From contig DUEE01000005.1 in assembly GCA_011170285.1 (NCBI GenBank), forward strand, positions 1-43,852: a DNA stretch of 43,852 nt, written 5' to 3'. This document shows positions 7,152 through 14,850 of the stretch, one piece after another. The notes beneath the pieces are model-generated. The model was not told where the DNA came from. It saw only the letters and a list, made by a program, of their open reading frames with translations, and ran no database searches. The position numbers were made by a program, and so were the translations under genes. The stretch is from Dehalococcoidia bacterium (lineage in GTDB: Bacteria > Chloroflexota > Dehalococcoidia > Dehalococcoidales > W498). How positions within the stretch are numbered: position 1 is the first letter of the stretch; each line of letters starts with the position of its first letter.

Positions 7152-7886
7152 ATGACGGAAAAAGAAATTTCATTAAGTGTTGAAGGGATAAAGGCAAAGG
7201 TTATCTATCACACTTATCAAGGTTTTGAGGTCAAGACACTGCTTATTTCACTAGAAGATAAGTGTCGTGTTCTTAGTACCAGGGAGGGATACAAAGAGGT
7301 GAGCTTTGTAGCTAACCACTATAACTCCCGTCCCTTATGGGACTACATGCACCGGCATCGCCAGGAATTTGAAAAATGGCTTCCCGATATATTAGGTATT
7401 TCCCCCGAAAGGATCGCTTTCATGACCACAGCAGCGGATATGGATAATCTGGCTTTCTGCGAGAGTAATTATCAGGAATTTAAGGTATGCTGCCTGGCTA
7501 CGGCAGGGGCAAAGGATAATGCTCAAAGGATGGGTGTGGATAAGGCAGGTCAAGTGGAAAGGGATGACGAGTTTGAAAGTCTATCAGGGACGATCAATAT
7601 TATCCTTTTAACTAATGCCACCTTAAGCGATGGAGCTATGGCTCGAGCTATCATTACAGCGACCGAAGCCAAAACTGCTGCCCTTCAGGATATGGATATT
7701 AGAAGCACATATACTCCCGAAAACCAGGCAACCGGCACCGGAACTGACAATGTGATAGTTGTCTCCGGGAATGGTCCTCTGGTAAAATACACTGGTGGGC
7801 ACGCCAAGATGGGAGAGCTGATTGGCATAGTAGTGAAGAGAGCAGTGGCTGAAGCCATAGAGAAGCAAAATGGAGTAACTTTGTGA
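7152..7886 (+). CDS. cbiZ: Adenosylcobinamide amidohydrolase CbiZ
   Basis: CbiZ hydrolyses the amide bond between the aminopropanol linker and the corrin ring of adenosylcobinamide, giving adenosylcobyric acid, so that cells can salvage or remodel foreign corrinoids. The family pattern is plain: CCLATAGAKDNAQRMG, then ILLTNATLSDGAMARAIITATEAKTAALQDMDI, then ATGTGTDNVIVVSG near the C-terminus. I chose ATG 7152 (244 residues) because AAAAGGAGAG lies just before it, while the frame is open back to TTG 7068 without such a site. The stop overlaps the next start by four bases (GTGA), showing tight coupling with cbiA. CbiZ is typical of archaea and a few bacteria, including dehalococcoids. Confidence 0.93.
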   Translation: MTEKEISLSVEGIKAKVIYHTYQGFEVKTLLISLEDKCRVLSTREGYKEVSFVANHYNSRPLWDYMHRHRQEFEKWLPDILGISPERIAFMTTAADMDNLAFCESNYQEFKVCCLATAGAKDNAQRMGVDKAGQVERDDEFESLSGTINIILLTNATLSDGAMARAIITATEAKTAALQDMDIRSTYTPENQATGTGTDNVIVVSGNGPLVKYTGGHAKMGELIGIVVKRAVAEAIEKQNGVTL

Positions 7887-9274
7887 GTATTCCCAGGTTG
7901 GTAATTGGAGGCACAAGCAGCGGGGTGGGTAAGACTACCATCACCGCCGGGCTTATTGCTGCCTTAACCGAGCGAGGCTTGCGGGTGCAGCCCTTTAAGT
8001 GTGGTCCAGATTATATTGACCCCAGCTATCATTCCCTGGCGGCGGGCTTGCCCTGTCGCAACCTTGATAGCTGGATGCTTTCTCAGGAATCCTTGATTGA
8101 GCTTTTCACACATGCCACCCGGGAGACTAATATCGCCGTTGTGGAGGGGGTAATGGGACTCTACGATGGGCGAAACGGGCTGGAGAGCGCTGGCAGCACG
8201 GCGGAGATTGCCAGATGGCTGCGGGCTCCTGTGATTCTGGTGATGAATGTAGCCAAGATGTCAGGTAGTGCCGCTGCAGTTGCCCTCGGTTATCGCCAGC
8301 TCGACCCAGAACTAAATCTAGCCGGCGTCATCCTGAATAATGTTGGTAGTTCCAGTCATCTGCGCTGGGTAACCGAGGCAGTGGAAAAGAAGTCCGGGGT
8401 TTCTGTACTTGGCTACCTGCCGAAGAAAGCTGAGATGCGTATTCCCGAACGACATCTGGGGCTTGTGCCTACTGCTGAGACTGGGGAAGTCAGTGAATAC
8501 ATGGAGAGGTTAAGGGAGCAGATTGAGTCAACGGTGGATGTAGCCACCATTCTCCGTCTGGCTGGTATGACGGAACCACTGCCACAGGTTGCGGAGGGCA
8601 AGCTCTTCCCCCCTAAGGCAAAGACTGTGCAAGTCAGCATTGCCGTGGCACAGGATGAGGCTTTTAGCTTCTATTATCAGGACAACCTTGACCTCCTGGC
8701 TGCCTGGGGAGCGGAGCTAAGATTTATCAGCCCTTTACATGATGCCAACCTGCCATCTGATATTCAGGGAGTCTATTTTGGTGGTGGCTTTCCTGAGATG
8801 TATGCCGATGAGCTTGAGGCAAATAGCGGATTCAGGCGAACTCTTGTAGACGCCGCCGAGGCAGGTATGCCTATTTATGCTGAGTGTGGTGGGTTAATGT
8901 ATATCTCACAGGGCATCATTGACTTTGAAGGCGGTAAGCATGCTATGGTTGGCCTTATTCCAGGCTGGGCAGAGATGCAAAAAAAGCTGGCGAGAATGGG
9001 CTATGCCGTAGCTGAAACGCTACAAAATAGCATCCTTGCCCAGAAAGGCGAGAGGCTACGCGGGCACCTCTTCCACTGGTCAAAGCTGCCGAGACTAGCC
9101 GAGACAGCCGCCTACCGAATCCTTGAGCCTGAAGAGCAGTTGGAGGGCTTTATTCTTGGACCTAAGTCCAACATTTTGGCATCATATCTTCACCTCCACT
9201 TTGGCAGCAAGTCTTCGCTGGCAAAGCGATTCGTGGAATCCTGCGCTCAATGGGCAAGTCGAGGGAGAACTTAA
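7883..9274 (+). CDS. cbiA: Cobyrinic acid a,c-diamide synthase CbiA
   Basis: CbiA amidates the a and c side chains of cobyrinic acid with glutamine and ATP in the cytoplasm. The protein has 463 residues, the usual length. The N-terminal dethiobiotin-synthetase-like ATPase has the P-loop GGTSSGVGKTT (9-19) followed by PFKCGPDYIDP. The C-terminal class I glutamine amidotransferase domain has the nucleophile C335 in YAECGGLMYIS and a histidine-rich end (ASYLHLHFGS). The GTG start overlaps the cbiZ stop. In a salvager this enzyme is needed only if the cell takes up or makes early corrin intermediates; its presence beside cbiZ and cbiP suggests partial synthesis plus remodelling. Confidence 0.95.
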   Translation: MSIPRLVIGGTSSGVGKTTITAGLIAALTERGLRVQPFKCGPDYIDPSYHSLAAGLPCRNLDSWMLSQESLIELFTHATRETNIAVVEGVMGLYDGRNGLESAGSTAEIARWLRAPVILVMNVAKMSGSAAAVALGYRQLDPELNLAGVILNNVGSSSHLRWVTEAVEKKSGVSVLGYLPKKAEMRIPERHLGLVPTAETGEVSEYMERLREQIESTVDVATILRLAGMTEPLPQVAEGKLFPPKAKTVQVSIAVAQDEAFSFYYQDNLDLLAAWGAELRFISPLHDANLPSDIQGVYFGGGFPEMYADELEANSGFRRTLVDAAEAGMPIYAECGGLMYISQGIIDFEGGKHAMVGLIPGWAEMQKKLARMGYAVAETLQNSILAQKGERLRGHLFHWSKLPRLAETAAYRILEPEEQLEGFILGPKSNILASYLHLHFGSKSSLAKRFVESCAQWASRGRT

Positions 9275-9342
9275 AAATGAAAGACATAACCCCGTTATCT
9301 GGCTGGGAAAGGTCATTTTACAGAGAGGAGTAGTCGATTAAG

Positions 9343-10863
9343 ATGCAGGCTAAGACCTTGATGATACAGGGAACTGCCTCCTCTGTGGGCAAGAGTGTCT
9401 TGGTAACCGCTCTCTGCCGTATATTCAGGCAAGATGGCTTCTCTGTTGCCCCCTTTAAGGCACAGAATATGGCACTTAATTCCTTTATTACCAGAGAGGG
9501 AGGAGAGATGGGGCGAGCCCAGGTAGTGCAAGCGGAGGCAGCAGGCATTGAGCCTAGCGTGGACATGAACCCGGTACTGCTTAAGCCAGAGGCAGACGCT
9601 AGGTCTCAGGTAATCGTTCACGGTAAGGTGATAAGGACCATCTCCGCCCAGAGATATTATCATTTAACTCGCTATCTCCTAAAGATGGTGGAAGACTCGT
9701 TAGACCGCCTCCGCTCTACTTACGATATAGTGGTCATCGAGGGGGCAGGAAGTCCGGCTGAGATAAACCTAACAAAGAGGGAAATAGTCAATATGCGGAT
9801 AGCCAAAATGGCACATGCACCTGTTCTCCTAGTGGGAGACATTGATAAGGGAGGGGTCTTTGCCTCGCTTGTTGGCACTCTAGATCTGCTGGAAGAAGAT
9901 GAGCGCAACTACATCAAGGGCTTTATTATCAACAAGTTCCGTGGTGATATCAGCTTGCTCCGCCCGGGACTCGAGCTTTTAGAGAAGCGCACCGCAAAGC
10001 CTGTCTTTGGTGTGGTGCCTTACTTCCGAGGCATCGCTATTGCTCAGGAGGACTCGGTCTATCTTGAGCAGGGGATAGATAGTACACCCTCGTCTGACCT
10101 GGACATCGCTATTATTCATCTTCCCCATATCTCAAACTACGATGATTTTGACCCTCTGGAGGAGGAGGGTTGTCGGGTGCACTATGTAGCTCATCCTTCC
10201 GAACTAGGTACCCCTGACTTTATCATCCTGCCCGGCACCAAGAGCACTATTAGCGACCTTACCTACTTGTGGCGGTCGGGTTTGGCTGAGAGTATTCTTC
10301 AGCAGGCGAGGAACGGGACACCAGTGGTTGGTATTTGCGGTGGTTACCAGATGCTGGGCAGAAGCCTCCACGACCCCGACGGTGTAGAGTCAGCCGAGGA
10401 GAGCGTTCTGGGATTGGGGCTGCTGGATGTGGTAACCACCTTCATTCCGGAGAAGGCAACCACCCAGGTTAAGGCACGGGTAGTGGCTGATCGGGGGCTG
10501 CTTGAAGGGATGAAAGGGCAAGAACTTGTGGGCTACGAGATACATATGGGACGGACAAAGTGCGATGGAGATACCAGCGCCTTCAATATCTTTGAAACGC
10601 CACAGGGGAGAGTTGATTATTTCGATGGCACGCTCAATGAGAAAGGCAAAGTATTAGGAACCTACATGCATGGCTTGTTCCACAACTCAGTATTTAGGGG
10701 AACCTTGCTTAATTCTTTACGCCGAGACCACGGATTAGCCGAGAGGCATGGTAGTACAGTAATTGAAAAAGCGAAGCACTATGATAAGTTGGCAGAGCTG
10801 GTACGCCACAGCCTCGATATATCTACCATCTATAGAATAGTGGAAGAGGGCATCAATGAGTAG
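9343..10863 (+). CDS. cobQ: Cobyric acid synthase CbiP/CobQ
   Basis: The enzyme adds four amide groups (b, d, e, g) to adenosylcobyrinic acid a,c-diamide, yielding adenosylcobyric acid, the same compound that CbiZ releases from salvaged cobinamide. The 506 residues match the family length. The N-terminal ATPase domain shows IQGTASSVGKS and PFKAQNMALNS, followed by VIEGAGSPAEINL. The C-terminal amidotransferase domain has nucleophile C332 in GICGGYQMLG and TYMHGLFHN. It follows cbiA by 68 bases, in the same operon. Its end overlaps cobO by eight bases. Confidence 0.95.
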   Translation: MQAKTLMIQGTASSVGKSVLVTALCRIFRQDGFSVAPFKAQNMALNSFITREGGEMGRAQVVQAEAAGIEPSVDMNPVLLKPEADARSQVIVHGKVIRTISAQRYYHLTRYLLKMVEDSLDRLRSTYDIVVIEGAGSPAEINLTKREIVNMRIAKMAHAPVLLVGDIDKGGVFASLVGTLDLLEEDERNYIKGFIINKFRGDISLLRPGLELLEKRTAKPVFGVVPYFRGIAIAQEDSVYLEQGIDSTPSSDLDIAIIHLPHISNYDDFDPLEEEGCRVHYVAHPSELGTPDFIILPGTKSTISDLTYLWRSGLAESILQQARNGTPVVGICGGYQMLGRSLHDPDGVESAEESVLGLGLLDVVTTFIPEKATTQVKARVVADRGLLEGMKGQELVGYEIHMGRTKCDGDTSAFNIFETPQGRVDYFDGTLNEKGKVLGTYMHGLFHNSVFRGTLLNSLRRDHGLAERHGSTVIEKAKHYDKLAELVRHSLDISTIYRIVEEGINE

Positions 10864-11395
10864 CCAGATGAATAAAGGGGCTTCAAAGGGACTGGTTCAG
10901 ATATATACCGGCAAGGGTAAGGGTAAAACCACGGCGGCTCTGGGTCTGGCACTCAGGTCAGTGGGGCAGGGAATGAAGGTTATCATCATTCAGTTTGTAA
11001 AAGGTGACCACACCTGTGGTGAGCATCTTTTTGTTGCTAAATACCACCCATTTAATATAGTGGAACTGAACATTGGAGACAGCTTTACCCAAACTCTGGA
11101 TGAACTCCGTCCAGTAACACAGCAGACCCTTGCCTTTGCTGAAGAGACAATAGTTGGTGGTAGCTATAATATGGTCATCCTGGATGAGATATTCGTTGCC
11201 AGGAAAAAGGGGCTGATAACCACTGAGCAGATAAAGAACTTAATGAACAAAAAGCCTGAAGGAGTGGAGCTAGTTCTGACCGGGCGTGGTGCTCCTGAGG
11301 AAATCATCCAGCAGGCAGACCTGGTTACCGAAATGCTAGCAATTAAACACCCCTTCACTAAGGGCATCACCAAGCGGAAAGGTATTGAATGCTGA
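10856..11395 (+). CDS. cobO: Cob(I)yrinic acid a,c-diamide adenosyltransferase (CobO/BtuR type)
   Basis: CobO transfers the adenosyl group of ATP to Co(I) corrinoids, forming the coenzyme form. The 179-residue protein has the family P-loop GKGKGKTT (19-26) near the N-terminus, the QFVKG strand, and the NMVILDEI Walker-B-like motif. The C-terminal KHPFTKGITKRKGIEC matches the family end. ATG 10856 overlaps cbiP by eight bases; a second ATG at 10868 is possible. Last gene of the corrinoid operon; it faces the gene at 11422-11772 with only 26 bases between the stops and no strong terminator. Confidence 0.94.
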   Translation: MSSQMNKGASKGLVQIYTGKGKGKTTAALGLALRSVGQGMKVIIIQFVKGDHTCGEHLFVAKYHPFNIVELNIGDSFTQTLDELRPVTQQTLAFAEETIVGGSYNMVILDEIFVARKKGLITTEQIKNLMNKKPEGVELVLTGRGAPEEIIQQADLVTEMLAIKHPFTKGITKRKGIEC

Positions 11396-11421
11396 TGCCT
11401 TGTTATGTTAGACAAAAAGTT

Positions 11422-11772
11422 CTAATGGGGCTTGACTTCGTATGAGCTAAAAATAAAGTCCAGGTCTTCTTGCAAAGCAGAGATCTTCTGCTGAGGGAAA
11501 AGCTCATCGTTTGTATCAAACATCACCTTGGTTTCACCTCTAGCTGAACCTACGATATGCACCCTGAGGCACTCCTTTTCAGCCTTGCCCAGCTCACCTT
11601 GAGTCTTGAAAGTTAGGGTGCCGCGAGAGATAAATGATGACGAATCACTTGCCAGCGAGTATGTTTCCAGTTTTGCCTCATCCACAACCACCCCCTGCTT
11701 CAGAGTAAAATCTCTTATCTCATTATAAAGTAACTCAGGGTTTATCGCTTTATATGTTTTTCTAATCTGCAT
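11422..11772 (-). CDS. Conserved hypothetical protein, 116 residues
   Basis: I do not recognise the family. The protein is soluble, with no signal peptide or membrane segment. It begins MQIRKTYKAINPELLYNEIRDF and contains a beta-rich middle (RGTLTFKTQG, CLRVHIVGSARGETKVMFDTNDELF), a layout that could be a small alpha+beta ligand-binding or START-like fold. This is only a shape-based guess. A well-formed promoter precedes it, which supports a real gene. A purine-rich segment (AAGGAAAGGGGATAGAG on the minus strand) supplies the ribosome binding site before the ATG. Confidence 0.65.
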   Translation of the reverse strand: MQIRKTYKAINPELLYNEIRDFTLKQGVVVDEAKLETYSLASDSSSFISRGTLTFKTQGELGKAEKECLRVHIVGSARGETKVMFDTNDELFPQQKISALQEDLDFIFSSYEVKPH

Positions 11773-11814
11773 CTCTATCCCCTTTCCTTCGCTATCTTTC
11801 CTATGAATAGTCTA

Positions 11815-11842
11815 ATAATAAACTTTTGACGATTTTTGTCAA
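11815..11842 (-). promoter_or_regulatory. Promoter of the 116-residue hypothetical gene
   Basis: On the minus strand TTGACA (11842-11837), a 16-base spacer and TATTAT (11820-11815) form a strong sigma70-type promoter. The -35 box is part of a dyad TTGAC-N7-GTCAA (11826-11842), possibly an operator. Confidence 0.6.
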
Positions 11843-11902
11843 GGAAGCAGGTTATGTATAGTTAGGCTAATGTCCTTTCTGCTTAACCTCATGCCTCGCA
11901 TA

Positions 11903-11995
11903 CTATGCCTTTTTGGGTATCACGGCACCAACAGGACATCTGAGCACACATTCCCCACACGACTAGCACCCAAACTAGGCATAAAAAGAGGCTAC
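11903..11995 (-). pseudogene. Ferredoxin (4Fe-4S) gene fragment
   Basis: On the minus strand, one frame reads C-stop-SCGECVLRCPVGAVIPKKA before TAG 11905-11903. This preserves the full CxxCxxCxxxCP spacing of a 4Fe-4S cluster site, with a TAG codon between the first and second cysteine and another TAG seven codons before the first. It lies just downstream of the FAD oxidoreductase. It looks like the leftover of a small ferredoxin or a ferredoxin tail once linked to that oxidoreductase. Too short and interrupted to be functional. Confidence 0.45.
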
Positions 11996-12011
11996 CGAAT
12001 AAGCTTGACCT

Positions 12012-13133
12012 TCACTTTAGTTCCTTTACTATTCTTGCCACATACTTGGCAATGGCAGAGGAAGCAGTAAGACCAGGCGATTCTATCCCTATGAGGTTTA
12101 TTAAGCCTGGCAAGCCTTTTTTATCTTCATGGGAAATAACAAAATCCCTAAAATCTTCTCCTGGAGCCTGAAGCTTGGGTCTTATCCCAGCAGATTCGGG
12201 CTCTAAAGCTTCAAGTTCAAGAAGTGGAAGGAATCTCTTGACGAATTCGTAGAAAGTCTTCTTATGGGTTCCATCAACACTGTAATCTATCTCATCAACA
12301 TAGCGGGCATTGGGACCGAGCCTCATCCTGCCGTCAAGTCCTAGGTTTATATGAATACCCAGCCCAGCCTGGTCCGGAATAGGATAGATGAGCCTTTCTA
12401 CAAGGTGCCTATTTTTTGAATTCAGGCTGAAGTATTCGCCTTTACAATAATGAAGTTTGTAACTTACCTGAGCTGTATCTATTCCGGCAAGCCTGACTAT
12501 TTTGTCAGAGTTTAAACCGGCGGAGTTTATCACAATGCCAGCAATAAAAGAGGAGATTCCTTCGCTGTCGCTTATTTGTAATCTATACCTTGTCCCTATC
12601 TTTTTTATTCCGATTACCTCTGTATTGAAGATAATCTCAGCTCCTCTTCCCTTGGCTTGGCTGTAGAAAAACTTCATCAGGTGATAGACATCAAGAACGC
12701 CAGTTCCGGGCGAGAGTAATCCGGCTCTTCCTTCTATGTTTGGCTCGAGTTTTTTAAGTTCTTTTCGAGAAAGAAGCATTAAATCCTCAACACCGTTTCT
12801 TGCCCCTCGCCCATAAATGCTTTCAAGCTCTTTGACTTCGTTTTCATTCACGGCTACGATAATTTTCCCCAGCTTTTTATAACCTATGCCATGTCTGTCA
12901 CAAAGCTCGTAAAGCAGGTTCTTCCCCTCTATGCAGAGCTTCGCCTTTAGAGAATCCTGGGCATAGTAGATTCCGGCGTGAACAATCTCACTATTTCTGC
13001 TGCTGGTCTCAAGCCCAAAGGTATGGTTCTTTTCAAAGATAAAAATCCCCTTCTCCTCTTGTGCTAGTTCAGCAGCTATGGCAAGTCCAACAATACCGGC
13101 TCCTATAATAGCCACATCAACTTCGGCAGGCAT
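12012..13133 (-). CDS. FAD-dependent oxidoreductase, L-2-hydroxyglutarate oxidase (LhgO) family
   Basis: A protein of about 373 residues with an N-terminal Rossmann FAD site (DVAIIGAGIVGLAIAAELA), the DAO-superfamily signature GLETSSRNSEIVHAGIYY and a C-terminal ESPGLTASSAIAKYVA motif. These are hallmarks of LhgO-like enzymes, which oxidise L-2-hydroxyglutarate or similar 2-hydroxy acids to 2-oxoacids and pass electrons to quinone or another carrier. E. coli LhgO is longer by about 45 residues. I chose ATG 13133; TTG 13139, two codons upstream, is also possible and is nearer the AAGGG site. It follows the asparagine-synthetase-like gene by about 80 bases. Formation or removal of 2-oxoglutarate would suit the nitrogen context, but substrate is inferred. 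Confidence 0.8.
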   Translation of the reverse strand: MPAEVDVAIIGAGIVGLAIAAELAQEEKGIFIFEKNHTFGLETSSRNSEIVHAGIYYAQDSLKAKLCIEGKNLLYELCDRHGIGYKKLGKIIVAVNENEVKELESIYGRGARNGVEDLMLLSRKELKKLEPNIEGRAGLLSPGTGVLDVYHLMKFFYSQAKGRGAEIIFNTEVIGIKKIGTRYRLQISDSEGISSFIAGIVINSAGLNSDKIVRLAGIDTAQVSYKLHYCKGEYFSLNSKNRHLVERLIYPIPDQAGLGIHINLGLDGRMRLGPNARYVDEIDYSVDGTHKKTFYEFVKRFLPLLELEALEPESAGIRPKLQAPGEDFRDFVISHEDKKGLPGLINLIGIESPGLTASSAIAKYVARIVKELK

Positions 13134-13213
13134 TTCCAAAACTACCCTTCTCTTACCTTTTCTAATTCCTCTTCCGTAACAACTCTACTTTTATGCTTTC
13201 CTTACCGGCGAGT

Positions 13214-14668
13214 TTAACATCTCAACCAAGGATCCCACCTAATTACCAGCTTGCTGTAGGAAGGGTCAGGGAATTTTTCCTTGAATATGCGGTAGTAGTA
13301 GAATTCGGCTAGCGAGTTGAACCGAAAGCCAGCCTCAGCCTGGGGATCGCGGTTAATCTCTTCCTGAGAAATCCTCTGCTCTACAATTTCCCTGGTGACT
13401 TTATCAATGCCAGCTCCGCTGGCAAAGGGGGCTTTAATACGCTGGGCTATACTTTCGGGCAGGTCTGCCGCAAATGCCTGACGCAGAATCCATTTCTCAA
13501 TCTTGTCAGGACCAAACTGCTTCCACTCGTGGGGAATGTTACGGCAGAAATTGGTTACATGTCTATCGAGGAAGGGAGGGCGGTACTCAATGCTGTGGGC
13601 ATTGAAGGCACGGTCTAGCCTTTGCAATCCAGTATGGTAGGCATTGGATATTAGATACTCAGTCGCTTCGTCCACCTCAGCTTTGGAGCTAGCCTGCTTC
13701 AGCTCATGATAGCCTCCAAGGAATTCGTCGGAGCCTTCTCCGCACAGCATGCATGTGGCGCCATTCTCAGCAGCAAACTCGGCAGCCAGATAGTGAGCAA
13801 CTGCGCCATGAACACAGGAATCCTCAAATGATTCCAGGTAATAGATAGCATGGGGCAAGACTCTAGCGACATCGTCACTAGTGCATATCTTTTCATGATG
13901 ATTACTGCCGATAAGCCTAGCCATTTCCCGAGCCCGGGGCATATCCCCCTGATCAGACATACCAACAACAAAAGTATTCATGCCAGGACGGTGTTTTGTA
14001 GCCAGGAAGGTGATGACACTACTATCAAGACCGCCACTGAGGAGTGCACCGTCAACAGCGCCGTCTGACATACAGCGCTTGACTGCCGTTTGTAGCAGCT
14101 CTCGGAGTATTTTGGCCGCTTGTTGAGGGGTTTCGAAGGAGGGGACAGGCTCAGATGGCTTAGGATACGGCTGGAAACCACTCGTAAGGGTGAATACCTG
14201 TCCTGGTGTAAATTCTTTCACATCAGTGACCACATCGAGTAGTCCCTTTGCCTCAGAGGAAAAATAGAGTTCACCATCCTGATATCCATAGTATAGTGGA
14301 TGTGACCCGATGTGGTCCCGCACTAACATCAAGTCGGAGCCGGTGGCTATAGCAAAGGTGAAATCACCATCCAGCTCCTGAGGCAGGTCAACCCCTGACT
14401 CTTGGTAGCTGCGGAGTATAACCTCAGCAGCGTTGGTGAGTAATGCCTCTCCCTGAAAAAGATGACCATCAAGGACAGTAACACCGTCTCCACCTGTGGC
14501 ATGCACTCTAGTTTCTGCTTCAGCCTCCGATTTAAGCAAGCAACCTCCCAGCGTGGCGACATCCCCCTTTTTTATCCAGGTGTGCACCGGACCACGGTGC
14601 TTAAGGCGGGTAAGCATTGCCTCCACCGCTCTTCTATTCTTTGAAGTAGTCCCTACTATTCCAGCCAT
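13214..14668 (-). CDS. Asparagine-synthetase-like protein with Ala in place of the glutaminase Cys2
   Basis: The 484-residue protein has an N-terminal class II glutamine amidotransferase fold (about 1-165; LKHRGP, GDFTFAI, RDHIGSHPLYYG) and a C-terminal ATP-pyrophosphatase synthetase domain with the PP-loop SGGLDSS (211-217) and the later CGEGSDEFLGGYHEL motif. Asparagine synthetase B makes asparagine from aspartate, ATP and glutamine. The catalytic Cys that must follow the initiator Met (MCGI) is Ala here (MAGIVG, codon GCT), so glutamine hydrolysis should be lost and free ammonia is the probable donor. It is shorter than E. coli AsnB (about 554). The true substrate could differ from aspartate. 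It sits between glutamate-synthase-like and LhgO-like genes on the same strand. Confidence 0.8.
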   Translation of the reverse strand: MAGIVGTTSKNRRAVEAMLTRLKHRGPVHTWIKKGDVATLGGCLLKSEAEAETRVHATGGDGVTVLDGHLFQGEALLTNAAEVILRSYQESGVDLPQELDGDFTFAIATGSDLMLVRDHIGSHPLYYGYQDGELYFSSEAKGLLDVVTDVKEFTPGQVFTLTSGFQPYPKPSEPVPSFETPQQAAKILRELLQTAVKRCMSDGAVDGALLSGGLDSSVITFLATKHRPGMNTFVVGMSDQGDMPRAREMARLIGSNHHEKICTSDDVARVLPHAIYYLESFEDSCVHGAVAHYLAAEFAAENGATCMLCGEGSDEFLGGYHELKQASSKAEVDEATEYLISNAYHTGLQRLDRAFNAHSIEYRPPFLDRHVTNFCRNIPHEWKQFGPDKIEKWILRQAFAADLPESIAQRIKAPFASGAGIDKVTREIVEQRISQEEINRDPQAEAGFRFNSLAEFYYYRIFKEKFPDPSYSKLVIRWDPWLRC

Positions 14669-14850
14669 TTGGTTAGTCTCCTCTCTTGCCTTCGTATAAT
14701 TACAGATTATTCATAAGGAGTTTGTCTTCTAATTCCTCCCTAACACCTCATCCTTTAGCCAGCCTAAGGTCTAATCCAACCCGAAGAAATCCAAGGGTTC
14801 CTTCCTTCAAGACGCTTGTCTGAGCCCGTTCATTTGGTCTATCTGCAGGT

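Noticed and set aside
11870-12070. Plus-strand open frame of 66 codons
   Set aside because: It overlaps the end of the FAD oxidoreductase and the ferredoxin remnant on the other strand and has no ribosome binding site.
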